Positions 1-5,918 are shown, counted from the stretch's first letter. The stretch is 5,918 nt of DNA from Bacteroidota bacterium (GCA_030592605.1 JAUVIT010000142.1:1-5918); one strand, 5' to 3'. The notes: generated from the letters alone by a model not told the origin. A program made the numbers and translations.

Positions 1-377
1 ACTCTGCATACTTCAGGTACATCGGCCTGTTTCAGGTTGGACTCAATCATTGAACGGCCCCGTTCCTTAAAGTAGCTAATGATTTTTTCTTGTACTTCCG
101 GGACCGTTACCATCTTGCTGTTGAAATAGGCCGCAAGGGTCTGTTTGGTAATATCATCCGTGGTAGGCCCCAATCCGCCGGTCATAATCAGAAGATCATA
201 ACGGCCCATGTACCTGTCCAGCGTAGCTGCGATCTGTCCGGCTTCGTCAGAAACCGTCACCATCTCTCCCACCTGTATGCCAATGGCATTTAGTTGCTGG
301 GAAATCCAAACGGCATTGGTGTCGGTGACTTGCCCGATCAGGATCTCATCCCCTATGGTAATAATGGCACTTCTCAT
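1..377 (-). CDS. cinA: CinA family protein, N-terminal part (partial, runs off the left edge)
   Basis: The first 125 codons are visible, from ATG at 377, and the frame stays open to the window edge. The translation begins MRSAIITIGDEILIGQVTDT and carries GGLGPTTDD at residues 67-75. These are the two signature stretches of the MoaB/Mog-like molybdopterin-binding fold (COG1058) that forms the N-terminal domain of CinA. In the family this domain has been linked to ADP-ribose or related pyrophosphatase activity, and the C-terminal domain, outside this window, to NMN deamidation in pyridine nucleotide recycling; the protein is cytoplasmic. Full CinA proteins are about 410-420 residues, so roughly a third is seen. 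An upstream ATG at 394-396 is out of frame, which supports 377. Only a weak AGAAG precedes the start. The gene faces away from the tRNA and has its own -7 box 29 bases upstream. A lone MoaB-like protein is the alternative, but the sequence favours CinA. Confidence 0.93.
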   Translation of the reverse strand, partial: MRSAIITIGDEILIGQVTDTNAVWISQQLNAIGIQVGEMVTVSDEAGQIAATLDRYMGRYDLLIMTGGLGPTTDDITKQTLAAYFNSKMVTVPEVQEKIISYFKERGRSMIESNLKQADVPEVCR

Positions 378-401
378 TCTTCTGGCAGATTTTCATGGAG
401 C

Positions 402-434
402 TTGGCAAAAATATATAAATTAAATGTAAATTTG
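402..434 (+). promoter_or_regulatory. Putative tRNA-Gly promoter (-33 TTGG, -7 TAAATTTG)
   Basis: TAAATTTG at 427-434 fits the Bacteroidota -7 consensus TAnnTTTG exactly. TTGG at 402-405 matches three of the four bases of the -33 element TTTG, with a spacer of 21 bases. The -7 box ends 7 bases before the mature 5' end of the tRNA, so the primary transcript would have almost no leader. The -7 box of cinA on the other strand lies inside this spacer. Confidence 0.6.
406..413 (-). promoter_or_regulatory. Putative cinA promoter (-7 box)
   Basis: On the minus strand the bases read TATTTTTG, an exact match to the Bacteroidota -7 consensus TAnnTTTG. The box ends 29 bases before the cinA ATG, leaving room for a short leader of about 20-25 bases. 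No TTTG-like -33 element is clear at the usual spacing of 19-21 bases. The region is AT-rich, so a chance match is possible. Confidence 0.5.
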
Positions 435-441
435 TTTTACT

Positions 442-513
442 GCGGGAGTAGCTCAGTGGTAGAGCATCAGCTTCCCAAGCTGAGGGTCGGGAGTTCGATC
501 CTCCTTTCCCGCT
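442..513 (+). tRNA. tRNA-Gly (anticodon CCC)
   Basis: A full cloverleaf of 72 bases can be folded by eye. The acceptor stem GCGGGAG (442-448) pairs with TTCCCGC (506-512), with one G-U at the seventh pair. The D stem is GCTC/GAGC (451-454 with 462-465). The anticodon stem TCAGC/GCTGA encloses the loop TTCCCAA, putting the anticodon CCC at 474-476. The T stem GGGAG/CTCCT encloses TTCGATC. The discriminator base is T513, with G1-C72 and C2-G71, matching bacterial glycine identity. The CCA end is not encoded (CAT follows), so it must be added after transcription. This isoacceptor reads GGG codons. It is a single-gene unit with its own promoter and terminator. Confidence 0.97.
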
Positions 514-522
514 CATTTGTTG

Positions 523-560
523 AAAGGGACTTTAGTTATCCAGGCTTTAGTCCCTTTTCT
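523..560 (+). terminator. Rho-independent terminator after tRNA-Gly
   Basis: AAAGGGACT (523-531) pairs perfectly with AGTCCCTTT (549-557) to give a 9-bp stem with a 17-base loop. The strand then continues T, C, T, C, T. It starts 10 bases after the tRNA. On the minus strand the same stem is followed by a short CAACA run rather than Ts, so it would be a poor stop for the sugar operon arriving from the other side, although some two-way effect is possible. Confidence 0.75.
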
Positions 561-644
561 CTATAGAAAAAGGATTATATGCCCACTTTTCCCTACTGGG
601 ACCTTATTCCGGAACGATTGGGATTCATTAACTAACAGGCAGTA

Positions 645-1802
645 TCAGTAGGTGCATTTGCGTGCCTCGTCTGCAAAGGCTTCCAGAAGATTTAGATCGG
701 CTTCAAAGAAGTGGTCCGAAGGAGACAGGATATATCCCCCTACACCGCCAGCCTCGCTGAAGCAACGCCTCACCTCCTGCCTTGTTTCTTCCTCGGTGCA
801 CCCCTTGAAGAAATGAAACTGGTCAAAGCCTCCGATCATGCAAACCCTGTCGCCGATCCTTTGTTTAGCCTCAGCCAGTTTGGCATCTCCTCCCATGTCT
901 GCAGGTGTGAATGTTTCCATGGCATCAGGATTCATATCTGCAATATTCTCCAGAATGGGCATCATTCCACCACAGGTGTGATAAACGATTTTCTGTCCGG
1001 CTTTATGAGCAGCTTCTATAAGTTTACTATCGTAGGGTGCCACGAATTCATCGAAAATGTCAGGAGAAATGACTGTTGTGGACGCATCCCCTCCCCCCAG
1101 TTCCAGGATATCGTATAAGGCTCCCCTCAGTGAATCCACGTAGATCTTTTTATGGTCTCTCAGTACTTCCAGGAAGGCATGTACCCAGGGAGGGTCCTCC
1201 AGAGCTGCCATAATCAGGTCTGCGGAACCATAGAGGCAGGAAAAGTCCTGCCAGCACCCGGGCTGTCCAAAGCCATCGAAACAGGCAATATGTCCCCTGA
1301 CAAGGCCTCTCTCTCCAAAGGATTCTGCAGCTTCGTTTACAGCTGCCACATCACATTTGGGATGGGTCATATATTTGGCAATGACATCAATATCACTAAG
1401 CTCTTTAATAAGGTGTTCGGCCACCCAGGTGGTATGCTGATCCGACTGCAGGATCATGGAAAGAGTCTTATCAGGGGTGATAATGTTGAAACGACGGGTG
1501 GCATAGGCCTGACCCGGGACTTCCTCAATCTTAAAGCGCCAGTTGTCGCTGCTTACTCTTCGTGCCTCAAGAAATCCAAGCTCCCTATGCCCCGGATCAA
1601 AGTACTCACCCCTGCTTTCATCTGCTGCATAGGCAATAGCCCAGCATATGGGGTCCAGTCCGAAGCGGTCGAAGAAATCCTGATCCGTCTTCCCATTCAA
1701 GTGACTGTCAAGAAAAGAGGGCATTACATGATGAGTGGTAACCGGAAGCCGGTCCACAGGTTTCCGATCCAGCGAATTAAGAAATCTTTCCTTACCTGTC
1801 AT
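645..1802 (-). CDS. Uroporphyrinogen decarboxylase (UroD) superfamily protein, not HemE
   Basis: This is a predicted cytoplasmic protein of 385 residues with the UroD/corrinoid-methyltransferase TIM-barrel fold. Family marks are the N-terminal GKERFLNSLDRKPVDRLPV (residues 3-21), the stretch ELGGGDAST around 234-242 with ISPDIFDEFVAPY after it, YHTCGG at 274-279, IGGFD near 323-327 and GGYILSPSDHF at 355-365. In methyltransferases such as MtaA, MtbA and CmuA, zinc is held by His-x-Cys plus a later Cys. Here H275 and C277 are present, but S362-D363 occupy the usual place of the last Cys. The protein lacks the Arg-rich N-terminal substrate motif expected of true HemE. The start at 1802 lies 4 bases after the transporter's stop. 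A longer frame from 1844 would overlap the transporter and adds residues that do not fit the family. It is the last gene of the sugar operon. Its reaction is unknown; candidates are demethylation or decarboxylation of a sugar-derived product. Family call firm, function open. Confidence 0.9.
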   Translation of the reverse strand: MTGKERFLNSLDRKPVDRLPVTTHHVMPSFLDSHLNGKTDQDFFDRFGLDPICWAIAYAADESRGEYFDPGHRELGFLEARRVSSDNWRFKIEEVPGQAYATRRFNIITPDKTLSMILQSDQHTTWVAEHLIKELSDIDVIAKYMTHPKCDVAAVNEAAESFGERGLVRGHIACFDGFGQPGCWQDFSCLYGSADLIMAALEDPPWVHAFLEVLRDHKKIYVDSLRGALYDILELGGGDASTTVISPDIFDEFVAPYDSKLIEAAHKAGQKIVYHTCGGMMPILENIADMNPDAMETFTPADMGGDAKLAEAKQRIGDRVCMIGGFDQFHFFKGCTEEETRQEVRRCFSEAGGVGGYILSPSDHFFEADLNLLEAFADEARKCTY

Positions 1803-1806
1803 TTCA

Positions 1807-3213
1807 TTAATTCTTTTGAGCGTCAGTACGCCACGAATTCTCAATCTCTTCCAGAGAGAGTCCTTTGGTTTCAGGTATTTTCCTCAGGATGAAGGGAACA
1901 GGGATGCAGCAAAGAGCAAAGATGAAAAAGGTCACAGCAGGTGTAAGTACATCCAGCATCCACGGCACCACCTGTCCCACAATGGCCGTCCCAACCCAGA
2001 GGGTCAGCGTGGCAACAGACATGGCCCTTCCCCGCACCCTGGTAGGATAAATCTCCGATAACAGAACCCAGATCACTGGTCCGTATCCAATGGCAAAGGA
2101 AGCAATGAAGGTTAGTATGAAGATCAAAAGGAGGACCCCCTGGGTATGTCCGCTTAGAAATAGAAACCCCACCACAATAAGTGAAATAAACATTCCAGTA
2201 ATTCCTCCCAGCATCAGCTTCTTCCTTCCATATTTGTCGATTCGCATGATGGCAACAAGGGTGGCCACCACATTCACAATGCCAATGATCACCTGGCCTC
2301 CCAGGGCATTACTTAACTGAATTCCAGCCTCTTCCATAATCCTGGGACCATAATAGATAATAGCATTGATCCCGGTAAACTGGGAAAGTATGGCCAGGCC
2401 CATACCAGCAAATAAGGCCACCCTGATCCCTTTTTGAAAGAGTACGGACCAGGAACCTTTCTCTTCCTTTGACACAGCTTCCTGAATGGATGCTAACTCC
2501 CTTTGAGCAAACTCCCGGTCATTGATCCTTTCCAGGATGCGACCAGCTTCCTCCTTCCGATCTTTCGAGACCAGCCATCTTGGGCTTGAGGGGACAAAAA
2601 ACATAACCAGAAAGAAGAGGATCGCAGGGATTAATTCCGTTCCAAACATTCCTCGCCACACCTCTTCCACCAGCAACTTGTGCCAGATACCGGATGGATT
2701 GAGGCTTGTAAGCGACTCGCTCAGGTTCAGCATGATCGCATTGGCGAAATAGGCGCAGAGAATTCCGATGGTAATGGCAAACTGGTATAGGGCCACCATG
2801 CGACCACGTATTCTTGCCGGGGAAACTTCCGAGATATAAAGTGGCGATAGCATGGATGCTATACCCACCCCGATGCCACCAATCATACGGAAAATAATAA
2901 GTTCCGTATTCGAAGCACTCAGGGCACATCCCACTACCGAGATACTGAACATGAGTCCGGAGAAAATCAGGGACCTCTTCCGGCCAAAGCGATCCGATAG
3001 CTCGCCTGCAAAGGCAACCCCGGTAATGCAGCCCACCAGGGCCGAACTGACGAACCAACCTTCCATGGCTGTACTCAGGCCAAACTGGAATTTCACAAAA
3101 CCAATGGTACCTGAAATAACAGCCGTATCATAGCCAAAAAGAAATCCACCCAGCGCCGCGGCCAGGGTGATAAACAGTAAATAAGCCTTGTTGTTCTTAC
3201 TCTTTTCCGTCAT
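1807..3213 (-). CDS. MFS sugar transporter, XylE/GLUT type (sugar porter family)
   Basis: This 468-residue inner-membrane protein has twelve predicted helices and should import a monosaccharide with protons. The sugar porter signatures appear in order: GFLFGYDTAVISG in helix 1 with the proton-coupling Asp at D29, DRFGRKR (74-80), SEVSPARIRGR (128-138), SQFTGINAIIYYGPRI in helix 7 (277-292), DKYGRKK (326-332), GPVIWVLLSEIYPTRVRGR (378-396) and PETKGLSLEEIE (447-458). Like XylE it has an extended stretch between helices 5 and 6's predecessor segment (about 155-190) ending in VWRGMF. Compared with the xylose site of XylE, the first Gln of the helix 7 QQ pair is S277, while Q278, N283, Y287, N314 and W382 are kept. 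The XylE Gln-Trp pair in helix 10 seems to be L405-W406. Substrate therefore cannot be assumed to be xylose. The start lies 3 bases after the stop of the TIM-barrel gene, so the two are surely co-transcribed. Confidence 0.95.
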   Translation of the reverse strand: MTEKSKNNKAYLLFITLAAALGGFLFGYDTAVISGTIGFVKFQFGLSTAMEGWFVSSALVGCITGVAFAGELSDRFGRKRSLIFSGLMFSISVVGCALSASNTELIIFRMIGGIGVGIASMLSPLYISEVSPARIRGRMVALYQFAITIGILCAYFANAIMLNLSESLTSLNPSGIWHKLLVEEVWRGMFGTELIPAILFFLVMFFVPSSPRWLVSKDRKEEAGRILERINDREFAQRELASIQEAVSKEEKGSWSVLFQKGIRVALFAGMGLAILSQFTGINAIIYYGPRIMEEAGIQLSNALGGQVIIGIVNVVATLVAIMRIDKYGRKKLMLGGITGMFISLIVVGFLFLSGHTQGVLLLIFILTFIASFAIGYGPVIWVLLSEIYPTRVRGRAMSVATLTLWVGTAIVGQVVPWMLDVLTPAVTFFIFALCCIPVPFILRKIPETKGLSLEEIENSWRTDAQKN

Positions 3214-3216
3214 ATG

Positions 3217-4293
3217 CTATGCATTTACCAGTCCCTTCATCATTTCACAGGCCAGTTTGGCGTTCTTCTCCACGAAATCTATTCCAACCTTTTCACCATT
3301 TACCAGTGGTAGCGGGTGACATAGCTCATAACTGTAATAACCCTCATAGCCTATTTCGTTCATGTTTTTCACAAATTCAGGCAGGTAGTTTTCCGCCAGC
3401 TGCTCTCCAGCCTTATCGCCGTGATTGCTATGATCCTGGGTATCTACAATGCTACCATCTGCTTTCTTGTCGAATTCTCCGCCGAAATGGGATAACATCT
3501 GTATACCCTTTACTGCCTGTGAAGCTTCCCTGATGTTTTCCGGAGTTTTCTCATCCATAATAGGTGCATCCAGGCAGGCCTTTAATGCCGGGGAATCCAC
3601 CTCATTTATCATCCTCATCATATCCCTCCAGTCGTTGATGACTGGTTTGTGGTTCTGAAGGGCCAGTGTAACACCATAATCTTCAGCATATTTAGCACTC
3701 TCAATTAATCCATCCCTGCACCACTCCCAGATCTGTTCAGGCTCGAATTGATAATGCGCCTGCTGCCAGCTTTCCCTGGCTATATCATACCTGCCACCTG
3801 TGGGATGCAGGGTCACTCCGGGCCATCCCAGAAAAACTCTGAGAGGCTGTACTTCCAGATCGGAGGTCATACGCATGAGTTCACGAAGGTATACGATCTG
3901 ACACTCACGGTATTCCGGAACCGGACTGCTGAAATCATTGTTGGCAGAAACGGCATAAATATCCAGGCCCAGATCATTGGCCTTTGATTTTAGCTCCTTG
4001 CATCGGGATGTGGGCATATCCAGGGGGTTTCCATGGGGCCTCTTCCCATCGATCTCAATTCCATCATAGCCATAATCTTTGGCTTTTATCATCATATCAT
4101 CCAGGGTAAGTGCATCGCCCTTGTACCACACCCCTAAGAAGGTAATGCTATATAGGCCAACCTTACCGGCTCCTTTTTTCACTCTCTCGCCAGCCATCAT
4201 TTTCATGGCCGGAGAGGATAGCCCAACAGCAGCTGTGCTGACTGCTGTTTTTTGTAGAAATTTACGTCTGTTCATGTTAGTGGAAGTGTTCAT
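3217..4293 (-). CDS. Tat-exported xylose-isomerase-like TIM-barrel protein (sugar isomerase/epimerase family)
   Basis: The 358-residue protein begins with a Tat leader: NRRKFLQKTA at residues 8-17, then AVGLSSPAMKMMAG, so it is expected outside the cytoplasm. The mature part has the AP-endonuclease-2/xylose-isomerase-like barrel, with GYDGIEIDG (75-83), LRVFLGWPG (151-159), GVTLALQNHKP (207-217), LKACLDAP (237-244), IQMLSHFGGEFD (264-275) and YYSYELCHPLP (319-329). The family normally binds a divalent metal with Glu-Asp-His-Glu. Here the equivalent residues are Q213, D242, H269 and E323, so the first Glu is a Gln. Relatives include sugar epimerases, inosose dehydratase and the lyase subunits that cleave 3-keto-C-glycosides. 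Its place directly after an exported Gfo/Idh oxidoreductase suggests it acts on the oxidised sugar. An alternative start at 4275 (Met7) would still keep the Tat motif. Neither start has a clear ribosome site. The exact reaction is unknown. Confidence 0.9.
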   Translation of the reverse strand: MNTSTNMNRRKFLQKTAVSTAAVGLSSPAMKMMAGERVKKGAGKVGLYSITFLGVWYKGDALTLDDMMIKAKDYGYDGIEIDGKRPHGNPLDMPTSRCKELKSKANDLGLDIYAVSANNDFSSPVPEYRECQIVYLRELMRMTSDLEVQPLRVFLGWPGVTLHPTGGRYDIARESWQQAHYQFEPEQIWEWCRDGLIESAKYAEDYGVTLALQNHKPVINDWRDMMRMINEVDSPALKACLDAPIMDEKTPENIREASQAVKGIQMLSHFGGEFDKKADGSIVDTQDHSNHGDKAGEQLAENYLPEFVKNMNEIGYEGYYSYELCHPLPLVNGEKVGIDFVEKNAKLACEMMKGLVNA

Positions 4294-4319
4294 GGTTGTA
4301 TGCTTTAGATGATTCTATA

Positions 4320-5693
4320 TCAAATGATTGTTTCTGTTTCATAATCCCATTTAACCTTTCTCCCTTCCTGGAAGGATATGGTGGCCATATGTGAGGTGAT
4401 GGCTTCTTCAAATCCCCTGTCAATATTGCAACTGGTAAGTCCGCCACTTCGGATACAGTGCAGCCACTCTGCAAGATGAAGTTGGGTGGTATTAAATTCT
4501 TTTCCTTCACGATATGTATGGGCCAACCCACGGTCTGCATAGTATTTTGAAGTTGCCGAGGACACTGCATCCACACTGCTTTGCCCCCTCTCATAATTTA
4601 CGAAGGGTGCAGAGGGATCGATCATACCTGCTTTTATTCTGCTTTTATACTTAATGGATTGCTTGTCGACCCAGACAGAGAGGATTCTTCCCAGTTCAAG
4701 TGTGGCATCAGTTCCCATAAAGAGCGTGCCCCTGGGAATGCCGCTTGCGAGCGTTCCACTGTAAAGCAGTGTGAATGCATTTTGAGGGTATTCGAAGGCA
4801 GCCTGAAATACATCCGGCACCTCTCTTCCGTCCAAGTGGTGATACAGTCCGCCCGTGGCAACGGCCGATTCGGGGATGCCCAGATCCAGGATGGAATTGA
4901 TGACATCAAATTCATTACTCAGGAGATCCCCAGACATCCCTGTCCCGTAGTCCCAGTAGTTTCTCCAGGCGAAATATCTTTCAGGGCTGAAGGGTTTATT
5001 GTTCGCTGATGGTCCCTCGAACATGTCCCAGTCTAAAGCATCCTTGCTCAGCCTTTTGTATTCTTCTGTTCTCCATCCCTCCTGCTCATTGTTCCGGTTG
5101 GTGGTTGTTTCAATCAGCGAAAGTTTTCCAAGCGTCCCATTTGCGATCAACTCCCTGGCTTTAAGATTCAGATCGCGCTTTCTGCCCTGGTGACCAAGCT
5201 GAAATACCACCTCACTCTTTTTCACAGCATCGCGGACAGCTTTGGCCTCATCTACTGTACGGGTCATGCATTTCTCCAGGTAGATATGTTTTCCCCTCTG
5301 TGCGGCTTCTATGGCCATGGCAGCATGCCAGTGATCCGGAGTGGCAATGATAACTGCATCGATGTCATCGCTGTCCAGAAGATCAAGGTAAGACCTGTAA
5401 GCCCTGGCTTTTGACCCTGCAGCAGCCAATCCACGTTCCATGCGTAGCTTATAGATTTCTGAGACTGCCCTGAATTCAATGTTAAGATCTGCCTGGCCGC
5501 CAGCTGTATTCATGCTAGCAGCGAGAAGTTCTTCTCCCCTCCTTCCATATCCAATGATCCCCAAACGCAGCGGATCACTTTTACCTGCCGCTGAAGATGC
5601 TTTGGATTCCTCCTCTGTGAACTCCCGGGTATTACCCAATAATGGAACAGAAGCGATTCCGGCCAGAAAATCCCTTCGCTTAATGCTTTTCAT
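4320..5693 (-). CDS. Tat-exported Gfo/Idh/MocA family oxidoreductase
   Basis: The 457-residue protein starts MKSIKRRDFLAGIASVPLLG, a Tat leader with the twin Arg at R6-R7. An NAD(P)-binding Rossmann domain follows, with LGIIGYGRRGEE (G48-x-G50-x-x-G53), IATPDHWHA (116-124) and the EK pair E140-K141 (EKC rather than the common EKP). The C-terminal substrate domain has GPSANNKPFSPERYFAWRNYWD (227-248), GDLLSNEFD (255-263) and GGLYHHLDGREVPDVFQA (281-298). Members oxidise or reduce a sugar hydroxyl, often at C3, or use bound NAD in hydrolysis as in GH109; exported members carry the cofactor with them. In the family's G-D-x-G-x-H-x-x-D motif the His is N260 here. The ATG at 5693 is preferred; a GTG at 5708 would add MGPQK ahead of an otherwise typical Tat start. 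This is the first gene of the operon, 26 bases before the TIM-barrel gene. The family is clear; the substrate is not. Confidence 0.94.
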   Translation of the reverse strand: MKSIKRRDFLAGIASVPLLGNTREFTEEESKASSAAGKSDPLRLGIIGYGRRGEELLAASMNTAGGQADLNIEFRAVSEIYKLRMERGLAAAGSKARAYRSYLDLLDSDDIDAVIIATPDHWHAAMAIEAAQRGKHIYLEKCMTRTVDEAKAVRDAVKKSEVVFQLGHQGRKRDLNLKARELIANGTLGKLSLIETTTNRNNEQEGWRTEEYKRLSKDALDWDMFEGPSANNKPFSPERYFAWRNYWDYGTGMSGDLLSNEFDVINSILDLGIPESAVATGGLYHHLDGREVPDVFQAAFEYPQNAFTLLYSGTLASGIPRGTLFMGTDATLELGRILSVWVDKQSIKYKSRIKAGMIDPSAPFVNYERGQSSVDAVSSATSKYYADRGLAHTYREGKEFNTTQLHLAEWLHCIRSGGLTSCNIDRGFEEAITSHMATISFQEGRKVKWDYETETII

Positions 5694-5716
5694 TTTTTGT
5701 GGTCCCACTAAAGATA

Positions 5717-5734
5717 CTCAAATATACAATTGAG
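5717..5734. repeat. Short inverted repeat CTCAA-8-TTGAG over the operon -7 box
   Basis: CTCAA at 5717-5721 and TTGAG at 5730-5734 are exact inverted copies separated by 8 bases. They flank and overlap the TATATTTG box. The stem is only 5 bp and no T run follows, so a terminator is unlikely. A small operator is possible, but in AT-rich DNA a dyad of this size can arise by chance. Confidence 0.35.
5719..5726 (-). promoter_or_regulatory. Putative promoter (-7 box) of the four-gene sugar operon
   Basis: The minus strand reads TATATTTG, an exact match to the Bacteroidota -7 consensus TAnnTTTG, in the 44-base gap between the protease stop and the oxidoreductase ATG. It ends 25 bases before the ATG, leaving a leader of about 15-20 bases. 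The expected -33 position holds TTAA or CTTA rather than TTTG, so the promoter may be weak or need an activator. Read-through from the protease gene is an alternative. Confidence 0.5.
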
Positions 5735-5737
5735 CCA

Positions 5738-5918
5738 CTACTTTTTTAAGGACCTGATCCGCTGGAGTAAGGGTGGATGGGAATAGTGAAAGCTTACATA
5801 TACCGGATGGGGAGTCAGGTTACTCAGGTTATTTTTGGAAAGCTTCTTCAATGAGGAAATCAGGCTATCTGCTTCATACTTATCCTTTGCAAAGTTGTCC
5901 GCCTGGTACTCATTGTGC
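5738..5918 (-). CDS. M48 family (Ste24/CAAX prenyl protease-like) metallopeptidase, C-terminal end (partial)
   Basis: Fifty-nine residues and a TAG stop are visible; the rest lies beyond the right edge. The fragment opens HNEYQADNFAKD, matching the conserved stretch that gives the third zinc ligand (Glu) and the following Asp in M48 proteases (ExxxD form, here E3 and D7). It then has LKKLSKNNLSNLTPHP at 23-38 and FHYSHPPLLQRI at 43-54, the usual end of Ste24-type enzymes, where a His-Pro-Pro precedes an Arg-Ile. These are integral membrane zinc proteases; bacterial members are thought to act in membrane protein quality control. The HExxH motif and membrane helices are not in view. It shares strand and a 44-base gap with the sugar operon, but its role does not suggest a functional link. 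Confidence 0.88.
   Translation of the reverse strand, partial: HNEYQADNFAKDKYEADSLISSLKKLSKNNLSNLTPHPVYVSFHYSHPPLLQRIRSLKK

Noticed and set aside
294..566. Plus-strand open frame of 90 codons covering the tRNA
   Set aside because: It runs through the antisense of cinA, the full tRNA and its terminator, and the translation is just the tRNA read as protein.
565..602. Terminator for the sugar operon on the minus strand
   Set aside because: A T run is present at about 570, but the only stem before it (CCCA/TGGG) is 4 bp with an 11-base loop, too weak to call.
607..614. Palindrome TTCCGGAA
   Set aside because: It is a perfect 8-base palindrome but isolated, in a gap after converging gene ends, with no second copy or link to a promoter.
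645..1802. Calling the UroD-like gene hemE
   Set aside because: It sits in a sugar operon, has the HTC motif of methyltransferase-type members and lacks HemE's N-terminal Arg-rich substrate motif.
1803..1844. Upstream start for the UroD-like protein giving 399 residues
   Set aside because: It would overlap the transporter's coding end and adds 14 residues not expected before GKERF. The ATG at 1802 lies neatly 4 bases after the stop.
1152..1892. Plus-strand open frame of 246 codons opposite the UroD-like gene
   Set aside because: It is antisense to a clear family member, its translation shows no recognisable domain, and it crosses the junction of two real genes.
2519..3058. Minus-strand open frame of 179 codons within the transporter gene
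   Set aside because: It is a shifted frame of the transporter. The transporter frame carries all the sugar porter motifs without interruption.
5694..5708. GTG start for the oxidoreductase giving 462 residues
   Set aside because: The ATG at 5693 follows an A-rich stretch and gives a typical short n-region before the twin arginines.
1..5918. CRISPR array, insertion sequence, attachment site next to the tRNA
   Set aside because: No spaced repeats, transposase or integrase, and no repeat of the tRNA 3' end were seen in the window.

Overview
The window looks like a stretch of a Bacteroidota chromosome (organism inferred, not identified). Three promoter-like sites match the Bacteroidota -7 consensus TAnnTTTG exactly. 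Ribosome binding sites are weak or absent, the tRNA gene does not encode CCA, and two proteins carry Tat-type leaders of the kind common in sugar-processing loci of this phylum.

Layout from left to right. Positions 1-377 hold the 5' part of cinA on the minus strand, cut by the window edge. Positions 378-441 are a short divergent control region with a minus-strand -7 box for cinA and a plus-strand promoter for the next gene. Positions 442-513 encode tRNA-Gly (anticodon CCC) on the plus strand, followed by a hairpin terminator at 523-560. Positions 561-644 are a short gap in which I see no gene and no convincing terminator. Positions 645-5693 are a tight four-gene minus-strand operon, read from right to left: a Tat-exported Gfo/Idh/MocA oxidoreductase, a Tat-exported xylose-isomerase-like TIM-barrel protein, a XylE/GLUT-type sugar transporter and a UroD-superfamily protein. 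The gaps between them are 26, 3 and 4 bases. A -7 box and an overlapping dyad lie in the 44 bases upstream of the operon. Positions 5738-5918 are the C-terminal end of an M48 (Ste24-like) membrane metalloprotease, cut by the right edge.

The operon reads as a small carbohydrate-processing cassette. The two exported enzymes could oxidise and then rearrange or cleave a sugar derivative outside the cytoplasm, the transporter would bring the product in, and the UroD-like protein would act on it in the cytoplasm. The substrate cannot be read from the sequence. All three enzymes differ from their families' usual active sites: Asn replaces the usual His in the oxidoreductase, Gln the usual metal-binding Glu in the TIM-barrel protein, and the third zinc-binding Cys of the methyltransferase-type UroD proteins is missing. 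That combination, with a UroD-type protein in a sugar operon, is the most interesting content of the window. No glycoside hydrolase, SusC/SusD pair, corrinoid protein or regulator is present in these 5.9 kb.
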